In this document: one piece after another, positions 61,704 to 64,000 of the stretch
How positions within the stretch are numbered: position 1 is the first letter of the stretch
Layout of the letters: each line of letters begins with the position of its first letter
Source: Candidatus Endomicrobium embiratermitis
Lineage (GTDB): Bacteria; Elusimicrobiota; Endomicrobiia; Endomicrobiales; Endomicrobiaceae
DNA length: 64,000 nucleotides
Reading direction: 5' to 3'
Assembly: GCA_009781315.1 (NCBI GenBank)
Contig: WQYI01000005.1
Coordinates: forward strand, 37,863-101,862
The notes under the pieces: model-generated
What the model was told of the DNA's origin: nothing
Database searches by the model: none
Seen by the model: only the letters and a program-made list of their open reading frames with translations
Translations under genes and position numbers: made by a program

Positions 61704-63446
61704 TCATTTATAAGTTTTTTTGGAAACGACTTTCGGAAAACCGCCGTAGCGTCTTCCGGATTCGTCTTTATGGAAACGTTTGTTATTTTTGTTATTGTCG
61801 AACTTACGCATATGTTTAGGTCTTGTGTCCTGCGTCTCGGACGCTTTTGCGGGTTCGGCGGAAACTCTTTTGCCTTTTATATTGCTTGAGTTCAAAGCGT
61901 TTATGACATTATCCGCGTGCTCGCCGGGGACTTCCACAAAAGAAAAAGTTTCTAAAATTTTAATATTCCCGACTACATTTCCCGCAAGTCCGGTTTCTCC
62001 CGCGATTGCTCCTACAAAATCTCCGGCACGAACATTGTCTTTTTTGCCGATATTTATAAAAAGCCTTGTCATGCCGCTTTCGCGCGCGCCGGTATTTTCA
62101 TACCCTTGCGTTTTTTTGGCAAACATATCGGCTTTTTCTTCCTGCTCCTTTTTTTCCGAAACGAAAATCATTCTTAAAAGCGCAGCCGCGACGTCAAGGG
62201 AAGTAATGTCTCCGGAAATCAAAGATTCCGCCATGCGCGAATACTTTTCCGTGTCTTTTTCGTCCTTTAAAAAGTCTTTTACTTTTTCAAGAAGCAGCGT
62301 GGTTTTAATGTTTTCAACGTCGGCAAGCGACGGGACCTGCGTCCTTTTGACATTAGCGTTGGTATATCTTTGTATGTCGCGCAATTTATATATTTCTTTG
62401 CCCGAAACAAAACTGTAGGCTTTGCCCGTTCTGCCGGCTCTGCCTGTTCTGCCTATTCTGTGAACGTAATCTTCGTCGTCCTGAGGAAGATCATAATTGA
62501 AAACCATATCTATATCGTCAACGTCAATGCCTCTCGCGGCAACGTCCGTCGCTATTAAAAGCTCAATCGATCCGCTTCTGAATTTCGCCATAACCCTGTC
62601 TCTTTGAGACTGGTTCATATCCCCGTGTATGGCATCCGCCGAATAACCGCGCGCCTGAAGCGAAGCGGTAACTTCGTCGACTCTTCTTTTTGTGTTGCAG
62701 AAAACAAGAGAAAGTTTGGGATCGTACATATCCAGGCATCTGGTCAGCGCTTCCAGCTTTTGGTGTTCGCGTATATCGAAATAATACTGCTCTATTAAAG
62801 GAACCGTAAGCTTTTCGCTTACGACTTTTATGGTTTCCGGACGCTTTTGATATTTTTTCGTTAAAAATAAAAATTCTTTCGGCATTGTTGCCGAAAAGAA
62901 TACGGTTTGCCTTTCCTGCGGTATTGATTTTAAAATAAGTTCGATATCGTCTCTGAAACCCATATCGAGCATTTCGTCTGCTTCGTCTAAAACTATAGTG
63001 GAAGCAAATTCAAGTTTTAAGGTTTTTCTCTCTAAATGGTCTATTACTCTTCCGGGAGTTCCTACGATTATCTGCGCGCCTTTTGAAAGCGCTATCATCT
63101 GTCTGCCTATGGGCTGTCCGCCGTATACGGGAACTATATTTATTCCTCTCTTATACTTTGAAAGGAGTTTTAACTCCTCACAAACCTGTATCGCAAGTTC
63201 CCTCGTAGGACAAAGAATTATGGCTTGTACGTTTTTGTTTTTCGCGTCTATTTTTTCAAGAAGAGGAATGCCGAAAGCCGCGGTTTTCCCCGTACCTGTC
63301 TGCGCCTGTCCGATAATATCAACGCCGGTAACCATCTTTGGTATCGCTAAACTTTGTATCGGCGTGGCCTCCTCAAAACCCATATCCTGCACTGCTTTTA
63401 AAATCTCGTTCGACAAATTCAATTCCGAAAATTTCAGCGTACTCAT
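61704..63446 (-). CDS. deaD: DEAD-box RNA helicase (CsdA/DeaD type)
   Basis: ATP-dependent RNA helicase of 580 residues acting in ribosome assembly or mRNA decay. Motifs in order: Q motif (FEEATPIQ), Walker A AQTGTGKT (48-55), Ia PTRELAIQ, DEAD at 154-157, SAT, and YVHRIGRTGRAGRTGKA (motif VI). A DbpA-like RNA-binding domain (about 455-520: GMTRLFINIGKKDNVRAGDFVGAIAGE) follows, then a basic tail rich in K, N and R (HMRKFDNNKNNKRFHKDESGRRYGG). GGAGAG before the ATG lies at the end of the upstream gene. Confidence 0.96.
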   Translation of the reverse strand: MSTLKFSELNLSNEILKAVQDMGFEEATPIQSLAIPKMVTGVDIIGQAQTGTGKTAAFGIPLLEKIDAKNKNVQAIILCPTRELAIQVCEELKLLSKYKRGINIVPVYGGQPIGRQMIALSKGAQIIVGTPGRVIDHLERKTLKLEFASTIVLDEADEMLDMGFRDDIELILKSIPQERQTVFFSATMPKEFLFLTKKYQKRPETIKVVSEKLTVPLIEQYYFDIREHQKLEALTRCLDMYDPKLSLVFCNTKRRVDEVTASLQARGYSADAIHGDMNQSQRDRVMAKFRSGSIELLIATDVAARGIDVDDIDMVFNYDLPQDDEDYVHRIGRTGRAGRTGKAYSFVSGKEIYKLRDIQRYTNANVKRTQVPSLADVENIKTTLLLEKVKDFLKDEKDTEKYSRMAESLISGDITSLDVAAALLRMIFVSEKKEQEEKADMFAKKTQGYENTGARESGMTRLFINIGKKDNVRAGDFVGAIAGETGLAGNVVGNIKILETFSFVEVPGEHADNVINALNSSNIKGKRVSAEPAKASETQDTRPKHMRKFDNNKNNKRFHKDESGRRYGGFPKVVSKKTYK

Positions 63447-63453
63447 TCTTTTT

Positions 63454-64000
63454 TTATCTCTCCATTGCTATCTTTATTCTTTTTTTGTTCCCTTTACTAT
63501 CTTCCATATACACCATATACATCCCGCTGGACGCTTTTTCTCCGTTCTCATTATTCCCGTCCCATACAGCCATCCCGCTCGCGTCGGCTTCTAAATTTTT
63601 CACACCCTGCCCCAGCAATGTATATATCTTTACAATAGTTCCCGCCGGCAGATTTGAGAAATGCATCTTAGCGTAATTCATTCCCTTTGACGGCTGCATC
63701 GGATTTGGATAATACTTAACATTTTCTACCGTGTTCGCCACGATTCCAGCTTCTATTATAGCAAATATCCCTGTCTTTGTTATGTCGCTTACGTATCCCG
63801 TACTTGATACTATCAAATTCCAATTCCCTATTGTCGCCGTGTTGGGTATTGTAAATGATGCCGTTAATCTGTTCGACGAATTATATGTTACCGCGCTTGC
63901 GTTTATTGTACTTCCTCCGTTTGTAAGCCTTGCCGTTGAGCCCGATAACAAATTCGTTCCGTTTATTTGCACGCTTACCGTTGTATTCCTTCTTCCTTCA
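63454..64000 (-). CDS. C-terminal part of a large secreted protein, 5' end outside window
   Basis: The frame is open to the right edge of the window (EGRRNTTVSVQINGTN continues upstream without a start), so this is only the last 180 or so codons. The visible part has an Ig/TIG-like domain (LLSGSTARLTNGGSTINASA, TATIGNWNLIVSSTGYVSDI), then VKYYPNPMQPSKGMNYAKMHFSNLPAGTIVKIYTLLG and GMAVWDGNNENGEKASSGMYMVYMEDSKGNKKRIKIAM. The last block is a FlgD-like C-terminal domain of the kind found on secreted surface proteins (type IX-like sorting in Bacteroidota, and Elusimicrobiota/Fibrobacterota relatives). The passenger function is unknown. Confidence 0.8.
   Translation of the reverse strand, partial: EGRRNTTVSVQINGTNLLSGSTARLTNGGSTINASAVTYNSSNRLTASFTIPNTATIGNWNLIVSSTGYVSDITKTGIFAIIEAGIVANTVENVKYYPNPMQPSKGMNYAKMHFSNLPAGTIVKIYTLLGQGVKNLEADASGMAVWDGNNENGEKASSGMYMVYMEDSKGNKKRIKIAMER

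Overview
The window looks like a piece of a low-GC, Gram-negative (diderm), fermentative anaerobe. Outer-membrane and lipid A genes (lpxK, gmhB, a Pmp-like autotransporter, beta-barrel proteins), a multisubunit NAD(P)H-linked [FeFe] hydrogenase with HydG, no respiratory genes, and a secreted protein with a FlgD-like or type IX-like C-terminal domain together suggest the Elusimicrobiota, perhaps an Endomicrobium-like lineage. That placement is an inference from gene content; no rRNA or other phylogenetic marker was compared. Most genes are on the minus strand, in short operons with frequent 4-bp ATGA overlaps.

Layout. 1-3209: exported metallo-beta-lactamase-fold protein (cut by the window edge), argS, nitroreductase, DnaQ-like exonuclease. 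3288-9132: small outer-membrane protein, then a minus-strand envelope operon (PIG-L deacetylase, GT4 glycosyltransferase, lpxK, gmhB, DUF3108 protein, CDF metal exporter). 9327-11358: dCMP deaminase and an ECF sigma / anti-sigma / exported helical protein operon. 11436-16966: hydrogenase operon ending in hydG. 17178-24399: Pmp-like autotransporter, smpB, and a kinase / triple-receiver / kinase signalling cassette. 24538-24817: tRNA-Thr with two tandem 104-bp units that carry copies of its 3' half. 24986-26992: M23 peptidase, bactofilin and SurA-like protein, a cell-shape operon. 27065-34282: maf, cutA, argF, lipoprotein, MFS transporter, and a MetH split into two genes. 34351-41813: flavodoxin, PEBP-like protein, tRNA-Ser, nadA, thiM, metW-metX, CMP-kinase-like protein, MATE exporter. 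42067-55814: a 31-residue lysine-rich protein, serS, dnaE, two GT-C-type membrane glycosyltransferase candidates, guaB, metY. 55811-64000: unknown pair, folD, PilZ protein, DUF4416 protein, a membrane phosphoesterase that may serve lipid A synthesis, MltD-like transglycosylase, deaD, and the end of a secreted protein.

Pathways. Methionine is well represented: metX and metW, metY, cobalamin-dependent metH and a separate reactivation domain. Lipid A and core synthesis (lpxK, gmhB, a possible LpxG-type hydrolase, PIG-L and GT4) and wall remodelling (M23, bactofilin, MltD) form the envelope theme. The hydrogenase disposes of fermentation electrons.

The most unusual feature is a family of at least 17 intergenic hairpin-forming elements, about 65-130 bp each. 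They share an architecture (two complementary arms made of degenerate 7-9-mers around a loop with an AACGGCAA / GCCGTT-like word), but the arm sequence differs completely between subtypes. They sit against stop codons and, in three clear cases, against -35 boxes. A second, unrelated palindromic element (TGTCATTCCGG...CCGGTATGACA) occurs once complete and once as a half copy. Several apparent N-terminal extensions of genes are really translated repeat sequence, and starts were corrected accordingly.
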